Origin: Acidobacteriota bacterium
GTDB lineage: Bacteria > Acidobacteriota > Vicinamibacteria > Vicinamibacterales > UBA8438
DNA: 54,600 nucleotides
NCBI GenBank assembly: GCA_011523845.1
Contig: WTFV01000185.1
Location: 1 to 54,600, forward strand
Reading direction: 5' to 3'
Shown: positions 41,161-49,614 of the stretch, one piece after another
Layout: the number at the start of each line of letters is the position of its first letter
Numbering within the stretch: position 1 is the stretch's first letter
Notes under the pieces: model-generated
Database searches by the model: none
Told to the model about the DNA's origin: nothing
The model's input: the letters and a program-made list of their open reading frames with translations, nothing else
Position numbers and translations under genes: made by a program

Positions 41161-41254
41161 TGGCGGTGAGGCAGGGATTCGAACCCTGGGAAGAGGTTAT
41201 TGCCCCTTCAACGGTTTAGCAAACCGCCGCCTTCAGCCTCTCGGCCACCTCACC
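41161..41254 (-). tRNA. tRNA-Ser (anticodon GCU)
   Basis: On the minus strand: acceptor GGTGAGG (41254-41248) pairs with CCTCACC, discriminator G and an encoded CCA (41163-41161). The D arm is GGCCGAGAGGCTGAAGGC, the anticodon loop TTTGCTAAA, a long variable arm follows (GGGGCAATAACCTCTTCCC), and the T arm contains GGTTCGAATCC. The long variable arm and anticodon GCU identify serine. It marks the right border of the defence region. Confidence 0.95.
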
Positions 41255-41347
41255 GCACGGGAGAGCGCGCGGCCGGAACGCCCCGGAACCAACCGCACCC
41301 TCTACGATACCGCACTTCACCGGCGCATGAAAGCGCGCCGGCCACGG

Positions 41348-41557
41348 TCAGTCGAGCAGAGGATTACGCGAGCGGAGCGACGGGAACCGACTGAAGTCGC
41401 GGTCGGCGGCGAGCAGCTCGTGAACCCCGTGGCCGATGCAGATCGCCCAGGCGGCCCGACCGCCGGCGAGAGCCTGCAGGCACGTACGGGCGCGGCCGTG
41501 CCATGGCGAATTCCGGCGATGTGGGTAGACGAGGATGTTCGCGTCGACGCCGATCAA
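41348..41557 (-). pseudogene. VapC-type PIN toxin with internal deletion
   Basis: From a TTG at 41557: LIGVDANILVYPHRRNSPWHG, ARTCLQALAGGRAAWAI, then directly GHGVHELLAADRDFSRFPSL and stop. The first catalytic Asp (GVDANILVY) and last acidic part (LLAADRDF) are present. The middle about 60 residues with the second and third acidic residues are absent; whole VapC proteins have about 130-140 residues, this has 69. It is probably an inactive remnant, in frame. Confidence 0.7.
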
Positions 41558-41565
41558 CCGCCTGA

Positions 41566-41814
41566 TCAACCGCCCCGCCCTCCGTAGGCGGCTTCGCGAA
41601 TCTTCGACCACTCCCGGTCGCGGAATGCCGCCTGCAAGCCGGAGCCGCCTACACTCGCATCGCGCAGCCTGAACCGGGTCCGCGACTCCTGCTCGGTGCG
41701 GAGCGTCGTGCGGATGCCGTCCTCGATGACGGCGCGCAGCGTGAGTCCGTGGCGCGCTGCGTACTGCCTGGCCGCCAGTGCGAGGTCGTCGCTCAATTCG
41801 ATGGTGGTCTTCAT
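41566..41814 (-). CDS. VapB-like ribbon-helix-helix antitoxin
   Basis: 82 residues: MKTTIELSDDLALAARQYAARHGLTLRAVIEDGIRTTL is a ribbon-helix-helix DNA-binding unit. The tail (FRLRDASVGGSGLQAAFRDREW, IREAAYGGRGG) should bind the PIN toxin. It lies just upstream of the broken VapC gene on the same strand (8 bases). Its toxin seems dead, so this antitoxin is probably an orphan now. Confidence 0.85.
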   Translation of the reverse strand: MKTTIELSDDLALAARQYAARHGLTLRAVIEDGIRTTLRTEQESRTRFRLRDASVGGSGLQAAFRDREWSKIREAAYGGRGG

Positions 41815-41898
41815 CGCCTGTCACACCATACTATCGGATGTCTCTGGCGACCGAATCTGCCCGCTGAGGCGGACACGCTGATCGCCGAACACTGAGCC

Positions 41899-42126
41899 AT
41901 GTCGACACTGACCATCCGTCTTCCCGACGACACGCACGCGCGCATGAAGACCCTCGCGCGACAACGCGCCATGAGCGTCAACAAGCTGATGGAAGAGCTG
42001 TGCACCATCGCTGTGACGCAGCATGACGCCGAGACGCGCTTCCGGGCGCTCGCCGCGCGCGGATCGGTCGACGAAGGGCTGCGCGTTCTCGACAGGCTCG
42101 ACGCAGGGTTCGGTGGCGGGGAATAG
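41899..42126 (+). CDS. Orphan ribbon-helix-helix (HicB/Arc-like) protein
   Basis: 75 residues: MSTLTIRLPDDTHARMKTLARQRAMSVNKLMEELCTIAVTQHDAET is a clear ribbon-helix-helix fold with a short C-terminal helix (LAARGSVDEGLRVLDRLDAG). It resembles antitoxins of type II systems. No toxin gene follows; the next gene is the DinB remnant. It could act as an orphan antitoxin or regulator. Confidence 0.8.
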   Translation: MSTLTIRLPDDTHARMKTLARQRAMSVNKLMEELCTIAVTQHDAETRFRALAARGSVDEGLRVLDRLDAGFGGGE

Positions 42127-42213
42127 TACGTAGACGGCGAAGCCTCATTGCGGCGCGGTCTCGCGGTCCGTGGTGAGAGAGAGCGCGCACGTGGCGCGGA
42201 GGGCGATGACCCC

Positions 42214-42821
42214 ATGCGATACGGATTCCTCGTGGAGACGTACGAAACGGAGCGCCTCAAGGTGCTGAGTGTCTGGAGCATGTTTCGCGACGAGGACCTC
42301 CCGGTGCGTCCGCATGCCACGGACCGGCGTGGTCGCAGCGTGCGCGAGCAGATGGTGCACCAGTGCGTCAGCGAGGACCTGTGGTTTCGGACGATGCTGG
42401 CATCGAGGCCGGCGCGCCCGCACTGCCGGAGATCGAGAGCAGACTCGACTTCATCAAGCGCTATGCCGCGAGTTCCGCCGAGCGGCTGGACGCGCTGCGA
42501 TCGCGGCCGGAATCCTGGTGGGAGGGCGAGACCCGCTTCTTCGATACGACCCGGTCGCGGGCGTGGGTCGTCGTCCGGCGCATCGCGCACACGTCTCACC
42601 ATCGCGGTCAGCAGATGGCAATGCTGCGGATGCTCAACCGCGACCTGCACAGCAACTACGGGCCGACCTCCGACACGGGTGGATTGCCGCAGAACCGTGC
42701 CCCGGTGGTCTACGCCTACCCGGATCTCGAGGGACTGCTAGCGGGCGAGCTCGCGGGCGGACGCAAGGCGATGCTCCCGGGCCCGGGAGAACGGCCGCCT
42801 ACCGAGCGGCCCGGGAGCTAG
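42214..42821 (+). pseudogene. DinB-family protein, single frameshift
   Basis: The first frame (ATG 42214; GGAGGG upstream) reads MRYGFLVETYETERLKVLSV, ending MVHQCVSEDLWFRTML. The homology continues one frame over as GIEAGAPALPEIESRLDFIK...VRRIAHTSHHRGQQMAMLRM and stops at 42821. A single missing G near 42398 (CTGGCATC, expected CTGGGCATC) explains the break. DinB proteins are four-helix metal-binding proteins, and all three candidate metal His regions (HQC, HTSHHR) remain. This is either a young pseudogene or a base-calling error. Confidence 0.75.
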
Positions 42822-42975
42822 GAGTCCGTGGTGAAACGCCGCGTGGCACCGAGAGCGGTGAGGCGCCCGCGTGGCAAGGCGCGACGAGGGAGCATATCGG
42901 GCACATTCGACCGAGGAGCAACGCAGTCCACGCGGGATGCATCGCCGCTCGAATGCAGCGGAGCTTTCGCCACGG
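42822..42975 (-). repeat. Dispersed ~150-bp intergenic repeat, copy B
   Basis: Inverted relative to copy A (4079-4230), with only scattered substitutions. It begins directly at the stop of the DinB gene with GGAGTCCGTGGTGAAA and ends GAGCTTTCGCCACGGGCTCC. The following 43000-43168 also lacks a gene. Confidence 0.8.
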
Positions 42976-43168
42976 GCTCCTGGGCGCCGATCCGGGGCGA
43001 CCGTGGCAGGGCGCGTTCCTGCGGGCCGTTGCGCCCGCGGTTTGGCGATTGAACCGGGGCGTGCAAGGCATTAGGATCAGAGGCTATCGCTTCCGGCGCC
43101 GGCGCCCGCCCGAGGCGGGGGCTGCACGGCGCCCGAGTAATCGGCAACACCGTCTGGAGATCAGATCG

Positions 43169-44665
43169 ATGACGCGATGGGTCGCACTGTCCGCCGGCGT
43201 CGTGATCGCCCTGTCACTCGCGGCCGCCCCCGCCGGCGCGGCCGAAGGGACCCCGACCTACAACGAGCACGTCGGGGAGATCCTGCTCGACAACTGCGCG
43301 AGCTGCCACCGGCCGAACCAGGTCGCGCCGATGTCGCTGCTCTCGTACCGCGAGGCGCGGCCGTGGGCGCGGGCCATCAAGGCGAAGGTCGTCTCGCGCG
43401 AGATGCCGCCGTGGTTCGCCGATCCGCGGTTCGGCGCGTTCTCCAACGACAGCAGCCTGAGCGACGACGAGATCGAGACGATCTCCGCGTGGGTCGACGG
43501 CGGCGCGCCGCAGGGCGACGGGCCGGCACCCGTAGCGCCCGACTTCTCGGCGGACGGCTGGAGTCATCCCGAGGGGCTGGATCCGGACTACGTCATCGAG
43601 TTCCCCATCGCGTGGAAGATCGACGCCGAGGGCGAGACCCCGAACTTCAACCTCTACACTCCGTTGCCCTTCGACGACGTCATGCGGGTGTCGGCGACCG
43701 AGGTGCGGCCCGGCAACTACGCGGTGACGCACCACATCACCACCGGCCTGGTCGACCTGCCGCCGGGGACGAAGCTCGGCCGCGGCCCGGCGTGGCCGGG
43801 CGGGCCGCTGGTCGACTACGTGCCGGTGGAGGACCCGGACGCCGAGCAGGTGGAGGACGAAGCAACGGACGAGACGGCCGACGCGGACGACGAGGCGGCT
43901 GACGAGGCCGAGGAGCGTTCCGCCGAGGAGCTCGAGGAGCGCCGGCGGGCGCGGGCCGGCTTCGGTCCGTACATCCCGGGCGTGGGCGCCAGGGTGGTCC
44001 GCGAGGGTCAGGTCCGCGAGGTGCGCGGCGACCTGTTCGACTACATCATCTGGAACCTGCACTACCAGGCCACGGGCCAGCCCGAGGTGGCCCGGCCGTC
44101 CATCGGCGCCTGGTTCGCCAACGACACGGACGGTAAGTACCAGCGCACCCTGTTGTTGCGCGAGTACACCTCCGAGAACGAGCAGCTCGTCGCGCCGCCG
44201 CCCCTTACCGCGGAAGAGCGCAGGGCCGCGAACGCCGATCGGCAGGCCGGACAGGGGCTGAACCCGCTGCTGGCGCCGATCCCGCCCAACGATCCGAACT
44301 GGACGGTCACCGGTATCGGGGCGTTCCAGAACGACGCCCTGCTGCAGAGCCTGTTCCTGCACATGCACGTGCGCGGCAAGGACGTCACCTACGTGCTGAC
44401 CTACCCGGACGGCCGGGAGGAAATCCTGCTCCGGGTGCCGAACTACGCCTTCGACTGGCAGTTCGAGTACGACCTCGTCGAGCCCATCCGGGTGCCGGCG
44501 GGGAGCACGGTGAAGGCCATCGCCCGCTACGACAACTCGCGGGCCAACCGCCTGAACCCGGCCCCCCACAAGGAGGTCTACTGGTCGGAGCAGAGCTGGG
44601 ACGACATGTTCCTCGCCAACGTCAAGTACACGCTCGAGGACGAGGACACCGAGGGCGACAACTGA
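43169..44665 (+). CDS. Cytochrome c fused to copper type II monooxygenase-like domains
   Basis: 498 residues; GGAGA 8 bases before the ATG at 43169. Signal peptide ends AGAAE. A class I cytochrome c follows (NCASCH: Cys43, Cys46, His47; axial Met probably in EMPPWFADP). From about 150 come two jelly-roll domains with a copper ligand pattern like peptidylglycine monooxygenase: His188-His189 (VTHHIT), His298 (IWNLHY), His398/His400 (FLHMHVRG) and Met480 (WDDMFL). An acidic low-complexity insert sits at about 224-262 (VEDEATDETADADDEAADE). It is probably a periplasmic copper oxidoreductase with its own haem electron relay. Substrate unknown. Confidence 0.85.
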   Translation: MTRWVALSAGVVIALSLAAAPAGAAEGTPTYNEHVGEILLDNCASCHRPNQVAPMSLLSYREARPWARAIKAKVVSREMPPWFADPRFGAFSNDSSLSDDEIETISAWVDGGAPQGDGPAPVAPDFSADGWSHPEGLDPDYVIEFPIAWKIDAEGETPNFNLYTPLPFDDVMRVSATEVRPGNYAVTHHITTGLVDLPPGTKLGRGPAWPGGPLVDYVPVEDPDAEQVEDEATDETADADDEAADEAEERSAEELEERRRARAGFGPYIPGVGARVVREGQVREVRGDLFDYIIWNLHYQATGQPEVARPSIGAWFANDTDGKYQRTLLLREYTSENEQLVAPPPLTAEERRAANADRQAGQGLNPLLAPIPPNDPNWTVTGIGAFQNDALLQSLFLHMHVRGKDVTYVLTYPDGREEILLRVPNYAFDWQFEYDLVEPIRVPAGSTVKAIARYDNSRANRLNPAPHKEVYWSEQSWDDMFLANVKYTLEDEDTEGDN

Positions 44666-44692
44666 CGGCGTCCGTGCCCGAGGGAGTCCGGG

Positions 44693-44727
44693 AAGGGCCG
44701 CGCGCCGCGTTGCGCCGGCCCTTTTCT
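44693..44727 (+). terminator. Probable intrinsic terminator after the cytochrome/Cu-monooxygenase gene
   Basis: AAGGGCCG (44693-44700) pairs with CGGCCCTT (44716-44723), with an additional inner GCGC pairing, followed by TTCT. It lies 28 bases after the stop. Confidence 0.6.
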
Positions 44728-44914
44728 GCCCCGCGCCGGAGCTGGCACCTATGGAAACGGCGCCGGCTCCCGGGGAGGTTCGGCTTGGCGGCGAGCGGAG
44801 CCGCAACGCGACGATTCCCGGGGCGTCGCGCCCCCGCCGGCGGGCGGGTCTAGGAGAACAACGCTCGGAGCGAGCGTTCGGTCTTCAGGTCAGGTCAGGC
44901 TGGAGCATCGAGAC

Positions 44915-45385
44915 ATGTCGCACCGGAAGACAGCGGTCCTGCTGACGGCGGCCATCTGGCAGGCGCCCGCGCCGGCCGACGCCCAGTTGGCCGCGACCAC
45001 CGACGAGCCGGCGGTGGAGATCGTCCACACGGTCGGCTGCGTGGAGCGCCGCACCGGAGACGCGGAGTGGTGGCTGACGCGCGCCGCCGAACCGACCGTC
45101 ACCAGGCCGGGCGTGTTCAACGAAGACGAGGTGGACGAAGCTCGTGAACAGGCCGCCGGCGCACTCGAGTTCCACCTGGTGGGGGTGGCGGATTTCCTCG
45201 GCGCAGAGGCCCTGCTGCGCTCGTTCGACCGGTCGTCCTTCACGACCCCGGACCAGGTGAACGCCACCGGCGAGCTGCGCGAGGGCCGGAGGGTCCTGGT
45301 GAAGGGCCTGCGGATAGCGGCGGAAGCGGTCGAGCGGATCAACCTGTTGGCCGTCGTCGGGCTGGCCGACACCTGTGGTGGGTGA
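44915..45385 (+). CDS. Secreted protein of unknown function
   Basis: 156 residues from the ATG at 44915 (GGAG about 10 bases upstream). A leader with hydrophobic stretch TAVLLTAAIWQAPAPADAQ suggests export. The mature protein is small and beta-rich: EIVHTVGCVERRTGDAEWWLTRA, EFHLVGVADFLGAEALL, GRRVLVKGLRIAAEAVERINLLAVVGLADTC. Two Cys may pair. I do not know the family. The next gene starts 24 bases later, so a two-gene operon of secreted proteins is likely. Confidence 0.72.
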   Translation: MSHRKTAVLLTAAIWQAPAPADAQLAATTDEPAVEIVHTVGCVERRTGDAEWWLTRAAEPTVTRPGVFNEDEVDEAREQAAGALEFHLVGVADFLGAEALLRSFDRSSFTTPDQVNATGELREGRRVLVKGLRIAAEAVERINLLAVVGLADTCGG

Positions 45386-45409
45386 GCGCGAGTGAGGGAG
45401 TCCTTTCAG

Positions 45410-46105
45410 ATGACCAGGCTGACTGCATGCACCGTGCTCCTGATCGCGGCGGCGGCGCCGGTCGGGGCGCAGACGAGCGCCCAGATCGAGGCGGAGCCGA
45501 TCGTCAAGCTGCAGCCGGGCGAGACCCTGACGCCGGACCAGTGCCTGTCGCAACAGGAGCTGGAGCTGATCGACGCGTTGAACGCGTTGCGGCGGCCGAC
45601 GGTCGGCGTCGAGCGGGACGGCGAGGGCGACGACCCCGCCCCGTTCGATCCCCACTACCTGGTCGGCACCTGGCATATCGAAGGCGTGCTCCCCGAATCG
45701 CCGCTGGCGCCGTCCGGCTTCTTCGAGGGCACGGAGACCGTCCGTCACGTGGGCGGCTGCACCTACGAGAGCACGGTCGAGGCCGCCGTCGACGACGCCC
45801 CGGTGACCATCGAGGCGCTCATGATCTACGACCGCCGCGCGAGGTACCTGGTGCGCATCGAGGACGACAGCCGCGGCTTCCGCCTCGTGAAGCTGGGCCG
45901 GGTCGGCGGCGACCCCGGCGGCTACTTCTCGCACCACTGGGAGGCGGCGCCGATCACGCGCGAGGGGGCCGGCATCCGCCTGCGCGGCCGGACCTACATG
46001 ACGTCGCCGTTCGCCTACCAGGTCCGTACCCGGATCTCCACCGACGACGGCCCGTTCGTCAACTTCGGCAGCGTCTGGTGGGAACGCGCCGGGGCCGAGC
46101 CCTAG
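45410..46105 (+). CDS. Secreted protein of unknown function
   Basis: 231 residues from the ATG at 45410; GAGGGAG lies 11 bases upstream. The in-frame GTG at 45392 would add six residues before the signal peptide and is less likely. Signal peptide MTRLTACTVLLIAAAAPVGAQ. The mature domain has a lipocalin-like look: DPHYLVGTWHIEGVLPES, FFEGTETVRHVGGCTYEST, RARYLVRIEDDSRGFRLVKLG, IRLRGRTYMTSPFAYQVRTR. Function unknown. Confidence 0.75.
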   Translation: MTRLTACTVLLIAAAAPVGAQTSAQIEAEPIVKLQPGETLTPDQCLSQQELELIDALNALRRPTVGVERDGEGDDPAPFDPHYLVGTWHIEGVLPESPLAPSGFFEGTETVRHVGGCTYESTVEAAVDDAPVTIEALMIYDRRARYLVRIEDDSRGFRLVKLGRVGGDPGGYFSHHWEAAPITREGAGIRLRGRTYMTSPFAYQVRTRISTDDGPFVNFGSVWWERAGAEP

Positions 46106-46126
46106 GATCCCCAGGAAGCCCAATCG

Positions 46127-46193
46127 TCACGCTTTGCCGCGCGGGAGCCTCGCCGCTCTCGGCGCCGCGCGGCATTTCACCACGGACTCCTGG
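46127..46193 (+). repeat. Dispersed intergenic repeat, shortened copy C
   Basis: This matches one side of copies A and B (GCCTCGCCGCTCTCGG, then TTTCACCACGGACTCCTGGG) in copy A orientation. The central about 80 bases (the CGACCGAGGAGCAACGC portion) are missing. The region 46194-46778 has no gene. Confidence 0.65.
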
Positions 46194-46479
46194 GCTCTCT
46201 TGCCGCCGGAGTCTCGGGATCAACACCCGGTCCGCTCCGGATGTGGATTCCGGCGTCGCGCCGCACGCTGGCGCGGCCTGCGGCGCCGCTTCTTCGACCC
46301 CTTCCCCGGCGCCATCCCGAGCGGCTTCGCCGGCCGCGCCGGCGGTGCCCGCTTCGATGCCAAGTACTTGAGCCAGTTGAGGTTACGCGACGTCGCCGAG
46401 CGCTCGGATCCGGTCATCGGCGCGCTGGCCGGCATGCCGCATCATCGCCCCCGGGCCCGTGTCGAACGGGTCCGTCATC

Positions 46480-46524
46480 TTCCACAGAAGCTGTGGAAAA
46501 CCCTGTGGAAGAACCTGTGGTTCG
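46480..46524. repeat. Cluster of TGTGGAA motifs with a perfect hairpin
   Basis: TTCCACAG-AAG-CTGTGGAA is a perfect inverted repeat at 46480-46498. TGTGGAAAA (46492-46500), TGTGGAAGA (46504-46512) and TGTGGTTCG (46516-46524) follow at 12-base steps. TGTGGAAAA is one mismatch from the DnaA-box consensus TGTGGATAA. No replication gene is nearby. Confidence 0.5.
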
Positions 46525-46778
46525 GGGCAACGCGATACGTTGCTTGCGGTCCGTTCAGCGATTTGCACCATCGCGGTGCGTCGCCAACCTCGCCACGCCG
46601 GGGGCCGTCCCGGGACCGGGCCCGGCAAGCGTTGCCTGCGGCTCCGTTTGCCGCCCAGCCGGCCCTACGAGGAGTCCGCGCCGTTCTGCGGCGCAGGCGC
46701 CTGGCCGTGATATGGTGCCGTCAGCAGTCGACGCACGCCAACGGCCGTCCCGGGCCATCAGCCGGAAGGGAGTCCACG

Positions 46779-48476
46779 ATGACTCGTCTCGCAGCGCTCG
46801 TCACGCTCGCCGCTCTTGCACTCGCCGCGCCCGCGGCGGCCCAGGCGCCCGCGGTCAGCCCGGTGACCGACGCGGTGCTGGCCGACCCGCCGCCGGAGAG
46901 CTGGCTGAACTGGCGCCGGACGCTGGACGGCTGGGGCTACAGCCCGCTGGATCAGGTCGACCGCGACAACGTCGGAGACCTCCGGATGGTCTGGTCGTGG
47001 GCGATGGAGCCGGGGTCGCAGCAGACCACGCCCATCGTGCACGAGGGGGTGATGTACCTGGCCAGCCCCGGCAACATCGTGCAGGCGCTCGACGCCGCCT
47101 CCGGCGACATGCTGTGGGAGTACCGCCGGCAGTTTCCGACCGCGCGCGGCCGCGGCCGGCCCAACCGCAACATCGCGATCTACCAGGACAGGATCATCCT
47201 CAACACGGCGGACGCGAACATCGTGGCCCTGGACACGCGGACCGGCGAGGTCGTCTGGGAGGCCGAAGTCGCCGACGCCGCCAAGGGCTATCAGTACACC
47301 AGCGGGTCGCTCGTCGTGGACGGTGTGGTGATATCCGGCATGGCCGGCTGCCTGCGGTTCTGGGAGGAGGGTTGCTTCATCACCGGTCACGACGCCGACA
47401 CCGGGCGCGAGCTGTGGCGGACATCGACCGTGGCGCGGCCGGGCGAACCCGGGGGCGACACGTGGGGCGACCTGCCGATGATGTTCCGCGGCGGCGGCGA
47501 CGCCTGGATCGCCGGCAGCTACGACCCGGATCTCGGCCTCACCTACTGGGGCGTGGCGCAGGCCAAGCCGTGGGCGCAGGTGAGCCGGCGCACGGACGCC
47601 GATGCGCTCTACACCAGCTCGACCCTCGCCCTGGATCCCGAGACCGGAGAAATGCGCTGGTACTTCCAGCATCTGCCGGGCGAGTCGCACGACATGGACG
47701 AGACGTTCGAGCGCATCCTGGTCGAGGTCGACGGGCGGCCGTCGGTATTCACGATGGGCAAGCTCGGCATCCTGTGGCAGCTCGACCGCGAGACCGGCGG
47801 GTTCGTCAGCGCCACCGACCTCGGCTACCAGAACATCGTCGACATCGATGCGGAGACCGGGCGCATGTCGTTCCGGCCCGGCATGATGCCGGTGCTCGAC
47901 GAGGAGCTGTCGTTCTGCCCGAGCCACTCCGGCCTGAAGAGCTGGCGGGCGATGGCCTACAGCCCCGAGACCGAGGCGTTCTACATTCCCCTGACGCTGA
48001 ACTGCCAGCGGACGATCTACAGCGAGGTCGAGTTCCGGGAGGGTGGCGGCGGCGCCGGGATGGTGTTCCGCGAGAACTTCCTGCACCCGGACAGCGACGG
48101 GAACATGGGCGAGTTCGTCGCGATGCACGTCAGCGGCGAGATCCTCTGGTCGCATCGCAAGCGGTCGCCGTACATCTCGGCGTCGCTGACCACCGCCGGC
48201 GGCCTGACGTTCGTCGGCACCTACGACCGGCGGGCGTTCGCCTACGACGTCGCGACCGGAGACCAGCTCTGGGAGACCCGCCTGCCGACCGCGGTGCAGG
48301 GATTCCCGATTACCTACAGCGTGGATGGCCGGCAGTACGTCGCCATCGGGACCGGCACCGGGGGCGGGAGCTGGACGACCATGCCGGCCGAGCTGATCCC
48401 CGACGTACGGCGTCCGAACGGCGGAAACGGCCTGTTCGTGTTCGCGCTGCCGGCGGAGCAGGAATCGGCGCCGTAG
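46779..48476 (+). CDS. PQQ-dependent alcohol dehydrogenase (quinoprotein), DxD type, second copy
   Basis: 565 residues; GGAAGGGAG precedes the ATG at 46779. Signal peptide ends AAAQ. Same eight-bladed quinoprotein fold as the gene at 26897: NWRRTLDGWGYSPLDQVDRD, ALDAASGDMLWEYRR, ALDTRTGEVVWEAEV, GHDADTGRELWRT, ALDPETGEMRWYFQ, TAVQGFPITYSVDGRQYVAI. The catalytic region is SHDMDETFER; Asp305 and Asp307 make the D-x-D pair associated with lanthanide use. A Cys pair (GCLRFWEEGC) may form a disulphide. There is no haem domain. The upstream 585 bases hold no gene, only repeats. Confidence 0.88.
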   Translation: MTRLAALVTLAALALAAPAAAQAPAVSPVTDAVLADPPPESWLNWRRTLDGWGYSPLDQVDRDNVGDLRMVWSWAMEPGSQQTTPIVHEGVMYLASPGNIVQALDAASGDMLWEYRRQFPTARGRGRPNRNIAIYQDRIILNTADANIVALDTRTGEVVWEAEVADAAKGYQYTSGSLVVDGVVISGMAGCLRFWEEGCFITGHDADTGRELWRTSTVARPGEPGGDTWGDLPMMFRGGGDAWIAGSYDPDLGLTYWGVAQAKPWAQVSRRTDADALYTSSTLALDPETGEMRWYFQHLPGESHDMDETFERILVEVDGRPSVFTMGKLGILWQLDRETGGFVSATDLGYQNIVDIDAETGRMSFRPGMMPVLDEELSFCPSHSGLKSWRAMAYSPETEAFYIPLTLNCQRTIYSEVEFREGGGGAGMVFRENFLHPDSDGNMGEFVAMHVSGEILWSHRKRSPYISASLTTAGGLTFVGTYDRRAFAYDVATGDQLWETRLPTAVQGFPITYSVDGRQYVAIGTGTGGGSWTTMPAELIPDVRRPNGGNGLFVFALPAEQESAP

Positions 48477-48582
48477 AACCGGTAGAACGGCGCGGATTCC
48501 TGTAGGGTCGGCTGGGCGGTTGGCGGAGCCGCAGGCGGCGGTTTCCGGGCCGGGGGCGGCATCGACTGGGAGAGGTTCATCG

Positions 48583-48915
48583 ATGGCGGAGCACACGTAC
48601 GAGGAACTGAAACACAAGACCATCGCCGACCTGCGGGAGATCGCGCGCGGGCTCGATCACGAGGCCGTGCAGGGCTACTCGCAGCTCAACAAGGAGCACC
48701 TGCTGCCGGGGCTCTGCGAGGCGCTCGGGATCGACACGCACGAGCACCACCATCACGTGATCGGCGGGTTCGACAAGGGCGCCGCCAAGAGGAAGCTGCG
48801 GGCGCTGAAGGCCGAGAAGCAGTCGGCGTTCGAGGCGGGCGACCGCGCGCGGGTGAAGGCGCTGCGGCGCCGAATTCACCGGATCAACCACCAGATCCGC
48901 GCGCACGTGCGCTGA
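48583..48915 (+). CDS. Small Rho_N/SAP-like domain protein with His cluster
   Basis: 110 residues from the ATG at 48583 (GGGAGAGG upstream). Residues 5-50 (YEELKHKTIADLREIARGLDH, VQGYSQLNKEHLLPGLCEAL) match the Rho N-terminal helical domain that binds nucleic acid. Then a THEHHHHV cluster, possibly metal-binding, and a basic coiled C-terminus (KRKLRALKAEKQSAFEAGDR, VKALRRRIHRINHQIRAHVR). I recall small proteins with this layout in many bacteria without known function. It is likely a nucleic-acid-binding protein. Confidence 0.8.
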   Translation: MAEHTYEELKHKTIADLREIARGLDHEAVQGYSQLNKEHLLPGLCEALGIDTHEHHHHVIGGFDKGAAKRKLRALKAEKQSAFEAGDRARVKALRRRIHRINHQIRAHVR

Positions 48916-49016
48916 GACCGGCCCGCCATCGGGCGTCGGCACCATCCGGCGCACGTGCGCCGATGGCGGCCCGCCGCCGGTGCGGACCTCGATCACGGCC
49001 GCTGGAGGCTGGCGGC

Positions 49017-49098
49017 GGCAGTCACGCGATCGATCGCCGCTTCATGTTCCGTGCGGCTTCCCGCGCCAGCGTGGTGGAGGCAGTCACTCGATAGATCG
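49017..49098. repeat. Imperfect 20-bp direct repeat
   Basis: GCAGTCAC-G/T-CGAT-C/A-GATCG occurs at 49017-49036 and 49079-49098, 62 bases apart, in the gap before the FKBP gene. No further feature in 48916-49121. Confidence 0.5.
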
Positions 49099-49121
49099 AG
49101 CCTCCGCGGAATGGTCGGCCA

Positions 49122-49586
49122 TCAGTCGATCCCCACCAGATCGACCTCGAAGAGCAGCGTTGCGTCGCCGGGGATGGGGCCCTGCCCGGCATCGCCATAG
49201 CCGAGCTCGGGCGGAATCACGAGGCGCCGGAGACCGCCGACCCGCATCCCGAGCACCCCCTGGTCCCAGCCGGCGATGACCCGCCCGGCGCCCAGCACGA
49301 ACGGGAAGGGGTTGGTCGCCGGCCTGGAATCGAACTGCACGCCCTTGTTCTCCGCCGCGTTCGGGTCGTACAGCCAACCCGTATAGCCGACGGACAGCGT
49401 GTCGCCGTTCATCGCTTCCTGTCCGGTTCCCACGAGCAGGTCCTCGGTACTGAACGGCACGTCGAGCCCGACGCTGGGGGACGTGGGGGCCGTGGGTGGG
49501 GTGGGTGAGGTCGGACCCCCGTCGTCGCCGCCGCAGGCGGCGCAGAGCAGCAGAACCGGAATCGCAAGTACGAATCGCCGCATCAT
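49122..49586 (-). CDS. FKBP-type peptidyl-prolyl isomerase, lipoprotein
   Basis: 154 residues. GGAGG lies 5 bases before the first of two adjacent ATGs (49586). The leader MMRRFVLAIPVLLLCAAC ends in a lipobox-like AAC, followed by GGDDGGPTSPTPP, a flexible tether. The FKBP domain (about 45-154) has DTLSVGYTGWLYDPNAAENKG, VQFDSRPATNPFPFVLGAG, RVIAGWDQGVLGMRVGGLRR, LVIPPELGYGDAG, and ATLLFEVDLVGID, with the expected binding-pocket residues (Y, D, F, V-I, W, Y). It assists folding of exported proteins. Divergent from the ArsC-like gene, 28 bases between. Confidence 0.93.
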   Translation of the reverse strand: MMRRFVLAIPVLLLCAACGGDDGGPTSPTPPTAPTSPSVGLDVPFSTEDLLVGTGQEAMNGDTLSVGYTGWLYDPNAAENKGVQFDSRPATNPFPFVLGAGRVIAGWDQGVLGMRVGGLRRLVIPPELGYGDAGQGPIPGDATLLFEVDLVGID

Positions 49587-49614
49587 GTATGCCTCCACGT
49601 GATAGCGTACAACG

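Noticed and set aside
41161..41254. tRNA-Ser as an attachment site of an integrated island
   Set aside because: I looked for a second copy of the tRNA 3' end near the left border of the defence region and elsewhere and found none; no integrase gene is present.
42214..42821. Programmed frameshift in the DinB gene
   Set aside because: No slippery heptamer or hairpin is seen at the break; a missing G in a short run is simpler.
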